64,000 bases of DNA, from IMG/VR virus record IMGVR_UViG_3300023170_000009, positions 1-64,000 of that record. One strand, written 5' to 3'. The translations under genes were made by a program, and so were the position numbers. This document shows positions 31,348-38,346 of the stretch, piece after piece. Source of the DNA: a virus. Each line of letters starts with the position of its first letter. The stretch's first letter is position 1. Below the pieces are notes generated by a model. The model did not search any database. It was not told the origin of the DNA and saw only the letters and a program-made list of their open reading frames with translations.

Positions 31348-32119
31348 ACAATCTAACAAAAGGAAAGTTTATTTTGTTAGAAACTGTACCCCTTAACTGT
31401 TCCAAATTTGGAACAGGTTTAGAGTATTTAATTAGCATATTTTCGTTATCATACTCTAATATGCCCTCTACACCCACATCAACAACAGCTTTTCTACCAC
31501 CTCGGTGTAGTCCTAAGGTAATACCAACATTGTTTCTTGTAGAAACCTGTTCTAAACGTTGATGAAATTCTCTATCTCCTGTATGATATCCCGTAAAGGA
31601 CTCATCATAACCACCGGCTTCCCAATAGGTATCTCGATGTACAATAAATGTATTCAAATGTCCTGGGAATTGAAAAAATTGTTTCTTAGCATAACTATAC
31701 ATATTGAAGAAGTATGCTCTGCCTTTAGAATAAGTTATTCTTCTTAACTGCCCAACATCACCTGGATTTAATGTCATGTCCATATCTAAAAAAGCAATAA
31801 CATCTGTTGGTGCGTACTTGGCTGCTAAATTTCTACAACCATGAGAATTAAATCCTAGATCTCTTGTTACTCTCCAAAGCTGTATATCAACACCGTATGG
31901 AAAATAAACATCTTTAAGTATATCATGTGCTGGATATTTTACAGAATAATCATCTGTAATAAAAATTTCTACTCCAGGAGGATAATCCTCCCAGAGACTT
32001 ATTTGTTTTTCTAGTAACTCAGGTTCTTCAAAGTAAGAATAGGCTATAGTTAGCCTAGGTGGCATCTTATCTTTGTTCTCAAATTTCCCCTGAGATTCCA
32101 GCCATGTCTTCTCGAACAT
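31343..32119 (-). CDS. Family-2-type glycosyltransferase
   Basis: A 258-residue GT-A-fold protein. It begins with a Rossmann-like strand (RLTIAYSYFEEPELL), has EIFITDD around residue 50 for the nucleotide sugar, and FLDMDMTL with the DxD metal motif near 107. GGYDESFTGYHTGDREF near 168 is the acceptor/catalytic region typical of GT2 enzymes. Overlaps the gene upstream by 41 bases. Probably transfers a sugar to a host-surface or virion component; acceptor unknown. Confidence 0.8.
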   Translation of the reverse strand: MFEKTWLESQGKFENKDKMPPRLTIAYSYFEEPELLEKQISLWEDYPPGVEIFITDDYSVKYPAHDILKDVYFPYGVDIQLWRVTRDLGFNSHGCRNLAAKYAPTDVIAFLDMDMTLNPGDVGQLRRITYSKGRAYFFNMYSYAKKQFFQFPGHLNTFIVHRDTYWEAGGYDESFTGYHTGDREFHQRLEQVSTRNNVGITLGLHRGGRKAVVDVGVEGILEYDNENMLIKYSKPVPNLEQLRGTVSNKINFPFVRLL

Positions 32120-32426
32120 CTAACTTTGTTAAGTCCTCTGTGGGGAAATCAATAGTTCCGCCATTTTGTAATTGAAAGTTTTCGCCATGTGTTAGATTGT
32201 TATTGTCAAACAAATCAAATCCAACATAGGTTTCAACAATCCCCATTTGAATCTTACCTTCAAGGATGTGCATGAACTTAGTTACTGCCTCGCCCACGTC
32301 TGCCCAAGTGGGCTCCTCTTCAAACCTAGCAATAATATATTCGTTACCACCAACAACACGCCACATCGGAATATCCGACGTGCCAATGTTATTCCATAAC
32401 TTAGTGCATGCTACTAGCTTTAGCAT
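32079..32426 (-). CDS. Hypothetical protein
   Basis: A 115-residue strand-rich protein with no recognised family, starting MLKLVACTKLWNNIG and ending with an acidic stretch. It overlaps the glycosyltransferase gene by 41 bases and the preceding small gene by 26. Possibly a small cupin-like fold, but no metal motif is clear. Confidence 0.55.
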   Translation of the reverse strand: MLKLVACTKLWNNIGTSDIPMWRVVGGNEYIIARFEEEPTWADVGEAVTKFMHILEGKIQMGIVETYVGFDLFDNNNLTHGENFQLQNGGTIDFPTEDLTKLDVREDMAGISGEI

Positions 32427-32589
32427 TATAAAACTCCGGATGTTTTTTAATTTCTTCTAAGTTCACATTGTACTGAGTTGCTAGTTTTGATGCCGTATCT
32501 TTCCAATAGGCTCTAAAACTAGGATCTAAAGCCCTCTTACTAGCCATAATACAATTAGCTATTTTTCTTTGTACTGTTTCTTTGCTCAT
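32401..32589 (-). CDS. Small hypothetical protein
   Basis: A 62-residue basic helical protein from ATG 32589, which has AAGGTGA five bases upstream; a longer frame begins at 32613. It overlaps the TTG-started gene 32555-32734. No family recognised. Confidence 0.5.
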   Translation of the reverse strand: MSKETVQRKIANCIMASKRALDPSFRAYWKDTASKLATQYNVNLEEIKKHPEFYNAKASSMH

Positions 32590-32734
32590 TTTTTTCACCT
32601 TTTCCAATTTCATTTAATCGATCGGCACATTTCCTCAATGTTTGAGATATTGTGCCATTTACATTACCAAATTCAATTTCAACTTTGCGAGCTATATTAT
32701 GTAGTTCCGTTACATGCTCGGTAAACCTATGCAA
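32555..32734 (-). CDS. Small ORF with TTG start
   Basis: A 59-residue ORF filling an apparent gap. It starts at TTG 32734 with GAGGG seven bases upstream and overlaps the previous stop by 8 bases, ending with TAA at 32555. The sequence is helical and charged with a basic tail (KGEKNEQRNSTKKNS). Supported by the ribosome site, open frame and packing; function unknown. Confidence 0.5.
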   Translation of the reverse strand: MHRFTEHVTELHNIARKVEIEFGNVNGTISQTLRKCADRLNEIGKGEKNEQRNSTKKNS

Positions 32735-32897
32735 AGTTTACCCTCTTCTTCAAAGTCTCAATTTGAGCTTGCCTATTTTCTTCCCAAGTCTTTTCGGAAC
32801 GCTCTTGTCCCTTTTTGTTTTTCTTTGGGAAAAACTTTGCGCTCTCTAATCTTTCAAGAGCTCCTAACCTTCTTTCTCTAACCTTATACTGCTTCAT
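32727..32897 (-). CDS. Small basic protein
   Basis: A 56-residue ORF with ATG at 32897 and TAG at 32727. Strongly basic and helical (VRERRLGALERLES, FFPKKNKKGQERSEKTWEE), without recognised family. Overlaps the cytidylyltransferase gene by 14 bases and leads into the TTG-started gene. Confidence 0.6.
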   Translation of the reverse strand: MKQYKVRERRLGALERLESAKFFPKKNKKGQERSEKTWEENRQAQIETLKKRVNFA

Positions 32898-33321
32898 CTG
32901 CTACCCTCTTTCTTAAACTTGTGCTACTAAAGGAATGCTTTCTAGAATTATAAACCATTTCTATAGGAAGTTCTTTTCCTGTAAACTCTTTGTCTCTATA
33001 CTCCTCACCTATAATTCTAACATCAATAGGTAAAGTCAAAAGCAAATCAATTAAATCTCGTTCTGTATTATATATGACAATTTCGTCGATATATTTTACA
33101 GCTGCCAATTGAATTTGCCTTTCTACAATAGATTGTACTGGACGATTTTTCTCTGGACGATCTAACGTGGGATCGTTTTGTAGTCCAACAATCAAGTAAT
33201 CACAATTTCGTTTAGCTTCTTCAAGCATTGTGATGTGTCCTGCATGCAACAAATCAAATGTGCTACAGGTAAACCCTATACGTTGGCTTTTTTTAAAAGC
33301 CTCAGAGTAATTTAATTTCAT
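32884..33321 (-). CDS. Glycerol-3-phosphate cytidylyltransferase-like
   Basis: A 145-residue enzyme of the TagD/cytidylyltransferase family. FTCSTFDLLHAGHITML carries HAGH (the HxGH motif), RPVQSIVERQ matches the RTxGIST-like region loosely, and SFSSTSLRKRV is the C-terminal ISSTxLR motif. It would activate a phosphorylated alcohol with CTP to give a CDP-linked precursor. It lies in a region of glycosyltransferases and a desaturase, so a surface glycolipid or teichoic-acid-like role is possible. Confidence 0.8.
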   Translation of the reverse strand: MKLNYSEAFKKSQRIGFTCSTFDLLHAGHITMLEEAKRNCDYLIVGLQNDPTLDRPEKNRPVQSIVERQIQLAAVKYIDEIVIYNTERDLIDLLLTLPIDVRIIGEEYRDKEFTGKELPIEMVYNSRKHSFSSTSLRKRVADEAV

Positions 33322-33859
33322 CTTTGTCTCTCAACATTTCATCTGCCCAGCTGAAGATTGTTTCATCAATAAAATCATACCACCCATCATCTTCAAAAGA
33401 GTCATATTCTTTTAGCGGGGTGCCTACTTCTTCTGCTCTTTTTCTAAAGAACCAATCACCATCGGCTTCTTCATAATCTTCTTCACCGTTAGCAAATACC
33501 CATGTACCTATAAAGTTATAAAACTCGTCGGTGTAATTCATACGAAGTTTAACGTCTGCATCTAACATGCTTAGTTCTTTAGCTAATTGTCTCATGAAAG
33601 CTACCGGCGGGCCCCATGCTGAAACAACATAAGCATAGTCATCACCTTGATAATCATCTAGGTTTGCCCACTTTGGACCAACGTACTCTTCCATGTATTC
33701 CCGCGAAGCCCATTCACCATCCCATTCAGGAAGGATAGAAGAAAATTCTAATCCGCACTCATTCAAATCCGTTACCGATTGAAAGGCTTCAATAAATTTT
33801 TTCCTTGCACTTTTGTTGCTAGAGACTAGCGAAATATCATTGTAGACGTTGTTTGCCAT
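33302..33859 (-). CDS. Api92/DUF1281-like ferredoxin-fold protein
   Basis: A 185-residue acidic protein. The run VGPKWANLDDYQGDDYAYV, then SAWGPPVAFMRQL, resembles the DUF1281/Api92-like family, a ferredoxin-like fold of unknown role found on phages and plasmids. The C-terminal 60 residues are highly acidic with several Trp. First gene after the promoter at 33886, so early expression is likely. Family by pattern. Confidence 0.6.
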   Translation of the reverse strand: MANNVYNDISLVSSNKSARKKFIEAFQSVTDLNECGLEFSSILPEWDGEWASREYMEEYVGPKWANLDDYQGDDYAYVVSAWGPPVAFMRQLAKELSMLDADVKLRMNYTDEFYNFIGTWVFANGEEDYEEADGDWFFRKRAEEVGTPLKEYDSFEDDGWYDFIDETIFSWADEMLRDKDEIKLL

Positions 33860-33885
33860 AGGTACACTCCATTAGATTAAAAAAC

Positions 33886-33914
33886 ATTATAACACCATAA
33901 AAAAATAAAATCAA
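33886..33914 (-). promoter_or_regulatory. Sigma70-type promoter
   Basis: Minus strand: TTGATT (33914-33909), 17-base spacer, TATAAT (33891-33886). Drives the Api92-like gene. Confidence 0.65.
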
Positions 33915-33929
33915 CTACAAGATGACCAT

Positions 33930-34673
33930 TTATGTTTTAATAAAATTGATAACGGGACGAATAAAGATATCCTTCTCGTAATCTTTTGGGTCATCGTGGT
34001 GCTTAGCATGATTGCCGTCGCCCATTGTCATTATATTGACAAAAGTTGAATCTATAGGTTTGCCGTTGTCATGTGCATTGATCAAAGACATCTGTCCTAG
34101 TATAGTGTAAGAAGTTGGAAAAAGCCAACCATATACTAAACCATTAAAACCAAATAACATATAACAAGATAGTGCATAAAATAAAATAATAAAATAAATG
34201 TACTTGTGAATGGCTGTATGCCAACTGTCTTTAGCTAGTCTACCTGCAGGCAATGAAAGAGCTGGCTGTGCTTTATAATTGTGAAATAGAAAGAACATAG
34301 ATTTCCAACCTAAATAGCTAGGGCTATGAATATCATATTCTGTATCAGAGTGTTTGTGGTGATGGTAATGGCTTGCAGCCCATCTCAATGGACTAATCCA
34401 CGTACCAAGTATAGCTAGTATAGATAGGATCTTTTCATTTGTTCGTGTCGTTTTAAATGCTCTGTGTGCAAAGTACCTATGATTGCCTATTGTAAAACCA
34501 ACACTACAAAAAAGATATGTTATGAGAACAGAAGTTGCTACTCCTGCAATGTTATGATCGTGCGTGAATAAAAGATAAAAGGAATACGGAACAATGACAA
34601 ACTGTGCAAAGGTAAGTGCAGCATTATGCCATCCTACCATATGCTTCCAATTTAATTTAGACTTTGTTTGCAT
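33930..34673 (-). CDS. Fatty-acid (acyl-lipid/acyl-CoA) desaturase
   Basis: A 247-residue membrane enzyme. Three His boxes of the di-iron desaturases are present: HRYFAH (65-70), HYHHH (102-106) and NHAKHH (221-226). About four hydrophobic segments (20-36, 47-62, 82-98, 150-200) give the expected topology. Such enzymes introduce a cis double bond into membrane fatty acids. Overlaps the gene upstream by 17 bases. Unusual phage cargo; it would change host membrane fluidity or provide a modified lipid. Confidence 0.85.
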   Translation of the reverse strand: MQTKSKLNWKHMVGWHNAALTFAQFVIVPYSFYLLFTHDHNIAGVATSVLITYLFCSVGFTIGNHRYFAHRAFKTTRTNEKILSILAILGTWISPLRWAASHYHHHKHSDTEYDIHSPSYLGWKSMFFLFHNYKAQPALSLPAGRLAKDSWHTAIHKYIYFIILFYALSCYMLFGFNGLVYGWLFPTSYTILGQMSLINAHDNGKPIDSTFVNIMTMGDGNHAKHHDDPKDYEKDIFIRPVINFIKT

Positions 34674-35286
34674 TCAAATATTCCAAAAGTTCTGCTTCAT
34701 GTTTACCGCCATATAAAACGTGCTGTGGCGTATAATTAATATTTATTAGATCTGGATGAGGACGCATAGGCACTACTTTCCTACCCCTGTGCCATACATA
34801 TTGATCAAAATAATCGGGGGTTACATTATTTAATCTCATATACTTGAGAAATATTTTGTAATTGTACTTATTAAAGGCCATAATATAACCTTTGTACTCT
34901 TTTATGTATAACTCCCAAAATTTTGAGGTACAATATTGTAGGAAATCATAGTTATGCCTATTCCTATATTTGGGCATTGTGTAACCACGTGTTCCAAAAA
35001 TCATATACTCTGTATCATGTAATCTGCAAGAGCCTTGTCCTGCTACTATTCGATCACCATCTTTACAGACAATATATACCCCACCCTTGTCCTGATCAAA
35101 TGTCTTATCAACTATAACTTTGTATAGAAAAGACGCCTGGTTGTTGTGCCAACCTTTTGTTTCAAATGCTAGACTACCTTCCAGCCCATCTGACCTAGCA
35201 TCATCGCAAAATTGTTTTATGATATCAATATCAGTCTTACTGTCTATTGTATCAAATAACCTGGAGCTCTTGTCTTTCAAAATCAA
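34657..35286 (-). CDS. Hypothetical protein, possibly GNAT-like
   Basis: A 209-residue protein. A central strand pair (YIVCKDGDRIVAGQGSCRL) and following helix (FLQYCTSKFWELYIKEYKG) are reminiscent of GNAT acetyltransferases, but the acetyl-CoA pyrophosphate loop is not clear. No ATG is available near the 5' end; TTG at 35286 or 35280 is the likely start, within the overlap with the upstream glycosyltransferase. Between a glycosyltransferase and a desaturase, so surface modification is plausible. Confidence 0.55.
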   Translation of the reverse strand: MILKDKSSRLFDTIDSKTDIDIIKQFCDDARSDGLEGSLAFETKGWHNNQASFLYKVIVDKTFDQDKGGVYIVCKDGDRIVAGQGSCRLHDTEYMIFGTRGYTMPKYRNRHNYDFLQYCTSKFWELYIKEYKGYIMAFNKYNYKIFLKYMRLNNVTPDYFDQYVWHRGRKVVPMRPHPDLININYTPQHVLYGGKHEAELLEYLNANKV

Positions 35287-36028
35287 ATTTGCTCTTAACC
35301 TTACTGATAGTTGCTATAATTGCTCTAGTATCTTGAAAGAACTTCATCAAAGAACCTCTAGCACAATCATACATATAGATTTCCTTTTCTGTAAGGCAGT
35401 ATTTAATGTTGCCATTACAATGCTCTCTATACAAATCGACATTAGCTATGATGTCCTCAGAACCAAATAATTGATCTGTATATTCAAAACAACCTGCACC
35501 TTTTTTAGACAATGCAAGTATTCTGTTAAAAGGAATAATTTGTTTCAAGGTTTGTTGAAGCTCATAAAAAGCGACTAAGTTTCTTCGACTACCTTCTACA
35601 TACCCTGCATCAAAAAACTCTCCGTTGTCTAAAGCATTCTCCAATGTTGTTGGTTTACCATCTAAGAACATTGGATTGTGTTTTAGTCCAATTACATCTG
35701 GTTGATGTTTGTGCAATAGGAGCATCAATTTCTGAATACCCCCTTCGAAGAAATAATCATCTGCATCTATAGGTATAAGCCAGTCATGAGGTGAGTCTGT
35801 AGAGAACCAATCTAAAACTGTCTGTTTACCTCTGCCAGGTGTGCCATTAGATACAGTAGTAAAATAATGTGCGTTATGCTTTCTAGCCACAAGTCTTGCC
35901 TGTGTAGGATAACCTTCGTCTTGTGTATTACAAATAACGACTTTATCAATGTCCTCAGGAACAGAGGCAAGGCATCTATCTAGTTTCTCAGCGTCCCACG
36001 ATGTAAGGGCTGCTACTACTGCTCGCAT
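35252..36028 (-). CDS. Family-2-type glycosyltransferase
   Basis: A 258-residue GT-A protein. The N-terminal strand VVAALTSWDAEKLDRCL and KVVICNTQ bind the nucleotide sugar. WLIPIDADDYF supplies the DxD motif (around residue 90). GYVEGSRRNLV and LFGSEDI in the second half fit acceptor-side loops. Overlaps the small gene upstream by 13 bases. One of several glycosyltransferases in this 31-45 kb region. Confidence 0.75.
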   Translation of the reverse strand: MRAVVAALTSWDAEKLDRCLASVPEDIDKVVICNTQDEGYPTQARLVARKHNAHYFTTVSNGTPGRGKQTVLDWFSTDSPHDWLIPIDADDYFFEGGIQKLMLLLHKHQPDVIGLKHNPMFLDGKPTTLENALDNGEFFDAGYVEGSRRNLVAFYELQQTLKQIIPFNRILALSKKGAGCFEYTDQLFGSEDIIANVDLYREHCNGNIKYCLTEKEIYMYDCARGSLMKFFQDTRAIIATISKVKSKFDFERQELQVI

Positions 36029-36213
36029 AAACGTAATGCCTCAAGCATATCGTTCCAATGTGCCACCTGCTCTAGTTCTTTTTCTACAGCTTCGGCAAAG
36101 TCCGTATGCTCTGGAATTGCTCTAGGATTTTCTAAAAGAATTTGCACATTGAGTTTATGTTTATCAATTTGTGCAGTGAAATGTTTTTGTAAAACTTCGG
36201 TTGGTGTTACCAT
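36016..36213 (-). CDS. Small hypothetical protein
   Basis: A 65-residue acidic helical protein. ATG 36213 is preferred because GGAG lies seven bases upstream; the frame also contains an earlier ATG at 36225. It follows the tRNA gene and would be co-transcribed with it from the late box at 36319. No family recognised. Confidence 0.55.
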   Translation of the reverse strand: MVTPTEVLQKHFTAQIDKHKLNVQILLENPRAIPEHTDFAEAVEKELEQVAHWNDMLEALRLCEQ

Positions 36214-36233
36214 AATATTCTCCATTAAATAAG

Positions 36234-36309
36234 TGGTGCCGGATGCAAGAATCGAACTCGCGACCTTCTCATTACAAGTGAGCTGCTCTACCTGCTGAGC
36301 TAATCCGGC
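36234..36309 (-). tRNA. tRNA-Thr (anticodon TGT), CCA encoded
   Basis: A 76-base cloverleaf on the minus strand: acceptor GCCGGAT/ATCCGGC, D arm GCTC/GAGC, anticodon loop CTTGTAA with anticodon TGT (reads ACA), T loop TTCGATT, then encoded CCA at 36236-36234. The first anticodon-stem pair is a G-A mismatch. ACA suits the AT-rich codon use of the phage. A late box lies 10 bases before it. Confidence 0.92.
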
Positions 36310-36318
36310 GGCTCTCGA

Positions 36319-36326
36319 TATTTATA
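36319..36326 (-). promoter_or_regulatory. T4-type late promoter before the tRNA
   Basis: TATAAATA on the minus strand, 10 bases upstream of the tRNA 5' end. Confidence 0.75.
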
Positions 36327-36332
36327 CACTCA

Positions 36333-36351
36333 ACAAAAGTGGGCCTTTTGT
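36333..36351 (-). terminator. Hairpin between 36389 gene and tRNA promoter
   Basis: ACAAAAG/CTTTTGT stem with a five-base loop, upstream of the late box. No U-tract follows, so a weak terminator or processing hairpin. Confidence 0.4.
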
Positions 36352-36388
36352 AAGTCTTGCCCAGGACTTTCTCATTACAAAGAAATGC

Positions 36389-36649
36389 TTACTTAAATAA
36401 AGTAGCACCTGCTACAGAATAAGCTGCAGCGATCATTGCTCGGCTTGGGGTACCGAGGCGATAGACAGTTTTACCTGTCTTGCTCACGTTGGTGTAAACA
36501 GGAAAACCTGCTTCTCGAAGTTCTGCAATTCGAGCACCTACTGAACGAACTCCAAACATTCTTTCAGCCTGAGCCTCAGAAAGACTCTGCCCTGAAGACA
36601 AGAAGTTAAGGATCTTCTTGGTTTGGTTTGTAGATACAGTCTTAGTCAT
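36389..36649 (-). CDS. Winged-helix/HTH protein
   Basis: An 86-residue protein. Helices at 9-17 and 23-33 (LSEAQAERMFGV) followed by RSVGARIAELREAGFPV form a helix-turn-helix, and GKTVYRLGTPSR gives the wing, as in HTH_39-like phage proteins. The C-terminal hydrophobic stretch (MIAAAYSVAGATLF) is unusual for this fold. Probably a DNA-binding regulator or adaptor. Second gene after the promoter at 37013. Confidence 0.75.
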   Translation of the reverse strand: MTKTVSTNQTKKILNFLSSGQSLSEAQAERMFGVRSVGARIAELREAGFPVYTNVSKTGKTVYRLGTPSRAMIAAAYSVAGATLFK

Positions 36650-36661
36650 AATATACTCCTA

Positions 36662-36982
36662 TTAGTTAGACGTTTCATTTACTACAGTTGTCGAACCAGA
36701 AACTGCTGGGGCAGTATTAACTACCTTTACAGTTTTAGGAACGTTACGATGAATGACTTTCAAAAGAGCATCCTTAGTTTGAGCACTGCCAATATCGGCA
36801 TTGTCCAAAAGATACTTAGCTGCATCTTTTTTAGTCATTGCTGAAGGTAACTCGAGAAAAAAGTGTTCCGAGTTATCTTTCAGTTTCTTAATACGGGAAA
36901 CCATGTCGTTGCCAAAACGTGCCTTAGTAACACCGTTTGACGTAACAGAATAACCCGCAAATTTAAAAGTTTGATTAGACAT
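36662..36982 (-). CDS. Hypothetical early protein
   Basis: A 106-residue protein with a strand-rich first part (FKFAGYSVTSNGVTKARFG) and a helical middle, and a Ser/Thr/Val-rich tail that looks disordered. First gene after the promoter at 37013; its HTH neighbour is 12 bases further. No family recognised. Confidence 0.65.
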   Translation of the reverse strand: MSNQTFKFAGYSVTSNGVTKARFGNDMVSRIKKLKDNSEHFFLELPSAMTKKDAAKYLLDNADIGSAQTKDALLKVIHRNVPKTVKVVNTAPAVSGSTTVVNETSN

Positions 36983-37012
36983 AATGTATTTCTCCTAACA
37001 ATTTACCCTACT

Positions 37013-37041
37013 ATTATAGCACCACTAATTGAGAAAGTCAA
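37013..37041 (-). promoter_or_regulatory. Sigma70-type early promoter
   Basis: Minus strand: TTGACT (37041-37036), 17-base spacer, TATAAT (37018-37013) with extended TGC. Reads into 36662-36982 and the HTH gene. Confidence 0.8.
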
Positions 37042-37067
37042 GCAAAAGATGACCAAAATGATCAATT

Positions 37068-37553
37068 CTATGCTGCCTCCAGTTCTTTTTGTAGTTGCTC
37101 GCCAGTGAACCACCCTTTGGCAGTTTTGAATTCACACTTATAATCTGAGCGTTCGCTCTGTGAGAGAGGAATCCATGACTCACTCTTAGCGAGAATTTCA
37201 CGGCGCATGTAACCATGCTCGTCATTGTTGGTAAAACGCTGGCAAATCCAACGATCCATTTTCCAGACAAACTCGGTTACAGTATCCCAATCCTCGCATT
37301 CACGAGCATCGTCCTCAACGATCTCCCAACCTAGGATATACTCCTCGGAAGCCTCGTTACGGTACTCAATGAGATCCGTCAGAGTAGGAATGCCCTCCTG
37401 AGCAATCTTGTTGATCTGAGCAGTGCTCAAATTACGAACAACATAGGTGTCGCCACCCTTGAACTTCCAATACTGAGGGCACTCGCCCTTACCGTCCCAA
37501 TCATGGGCACCGTAATTTTCTTTGTATTGGGTCCAAATAACTAACTTCGACAT
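37068..37553 (-). CDS. Hypothetical early protein
   Basis: A 161-residue acidic protein started at ATG 37553 (GAGG upstream); the longer frame would cross its own promoter. It opens SKLVIWTQYKENYGAHDW, with several Trp and paired acidic residues through the middle (EIVEDDARECEDWDTV). No family recognised with confidence. It is the only gene read from the promoter at 37581-37609 and has no neighbour overlap, typical of a separately controlled early gene. Confidence 0.65.
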   Translation of the reverse strand: MSKLVIWTQYKENYGAHDWDGKGECPQYWKFKGGDTYVVRNLSTAQINKIAQEGIPTLTDLIEYRNEASEEYILGWEIVEDDARECEDWDTVTEFVWKMDRWICQRFTNNDEHGYMRREILAKSESWIPLSQSERSDYKCEFKTAKGWFTGEQLQKELEAA

Positions 37554-37580
37554 AACCACTTCCTCACTTTGTATACCACT

Positions 37581-37609
37581 ATTATAGAGCCTTTTATACC
37601 ATTTGTCAA
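37581..37609 (-). promoter_or_regulatory. Sigma70-type early promoter with A-tracts
   Basis: Minus strand: TTGACA (37609-37604), 17-base spacer, TATAAT (37586-37581). Phased A-tracts directly upstream of the -35 look like an UP element. Confidence 0.85.
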
Positions 37610-37700
37610 GCATTTTTTCACATTTTTTTGAATTTTTTTTCGTTATATAAATCAATGACTTACATTTCGCTCTGAGATCCCCTGTAAACGCCTCTCTTGA

Positions 37701-37734
37701 GGGGGTATATCTGGGTATTAGTGGGGTATTAGGG
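37701..37734 (+). other. Putative G-quadruplex motif in an intergenic gap
   Basis: Four G-runs of 5, 3, 4 and 3 bases separated by loops of 7, 7 and 5 bases on the plus strand, in otherwise AT-rich DNA. It lies in the 193-base gap between 37068-37553 and 37747-38346, beyond the promoter at 37581. The following AGGGTACCCT is palindromic. The rest of the gap holds only A/T tracts and the promoter. Confidence 0.7.
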
Positions 37735-37746
37735 TACCCTCAGGCC

Positions 37747-38346
37747 CTAAGACAGACGGTCAATCTTTTGGGATATGCCGAATCCGTTAGCTACGGATTG
37801 GATAGTTTCGTCAAATATGTTGAAATCCTTATTAGTTTTCAATAGGTTATACTCCGTGTTCACGTCATATAGATCCTCATACCATGTGATCTCTTTATCG
37901 TTGAAATAGCAGTAATCTAGTATAGATGCATAGCTATTGGCTAGGACTTTAGATGAGTTCATAACGAACTGCTTAAAATCGATAAACTCTGCGAACTGAC
38001 TTCTCAGTATATAGTCATAGGATGAATAGAAAACGTTCTTCCAATTACGCCTAACCAAATAGTAATCTGCAAAGGGCAAAAGTTGAGTAGATGTTTCTGC
38101 ATTGGCTAGGACTATTCTGTTCTTATGATCTGCCCAACCCTTCATAAATTGCTCTGTTGTCCACTCTGGCTGTACAGGTGCCTCATGCGTTTCTTTTTTA
38201 ATCTGAGTAATAGATACAAAGAATACATCTGGATACTCTTGTATGTGCGTAGAATGAAGCTCACCAAAAAAAGGTAAGCCTGTCTCCTCAGATTTATCTA
38301 AACAAAATTTTGTGCCTCCTGATCGAGGCATTGCTAAAACTATCAC
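37747..38346 (-). CDS. Sulfotransferase-like P-loop protein
   Basis: A 199-residue protein. MPRSGGTKF near residues 6-14 matches the 5'-phosphosulfate-binding loop of sulfotransferases. YYLVRRNWKNVFYSSYDY near 94-110 matches the 3'-phosphate-binding segment (Arg and Ser spaced as in the family). Starts at GTG 38346, overlapping the preceding stop (GTGA). PAPS-dependent sulfation of a sugar or lipid is the likely activity if the site is functional. The neighbouring glycosyltransferase-like gene supports a surface-glycan role. Confidence 0.6.
   Translation of the reverse strand: MIVLAMPRSGGTKFCLDKSEETGLPFFGELHSTHIQEYPDVFFVSITQIKKETHEAPVQPEWTTEQFMKGWADHKNRIVLANAETSTQLLPFADYYLVRRNWKNVFYSSYDYILRSQFAEFIDFKQFVMNSSKVLANSYASILDYCYFNDKEITWYEDLYDVNTEYNLLKTNKDFNIFDETIQSVANGFGISQKIDRLS

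Noticed and set aside
36365-36385. Twelve bases matching the tRNA anticodon region, possibly an att remnant
   Set aside because: The match is only 12 bases in AT-rich DNA and no integrase is present, so chance is likely.
37068-37655. 195-residue version of the early gene
   Set aside because: Its first 34 codons would cross the promoter at 37581-37609; ATG 37553 has a ribosome site.
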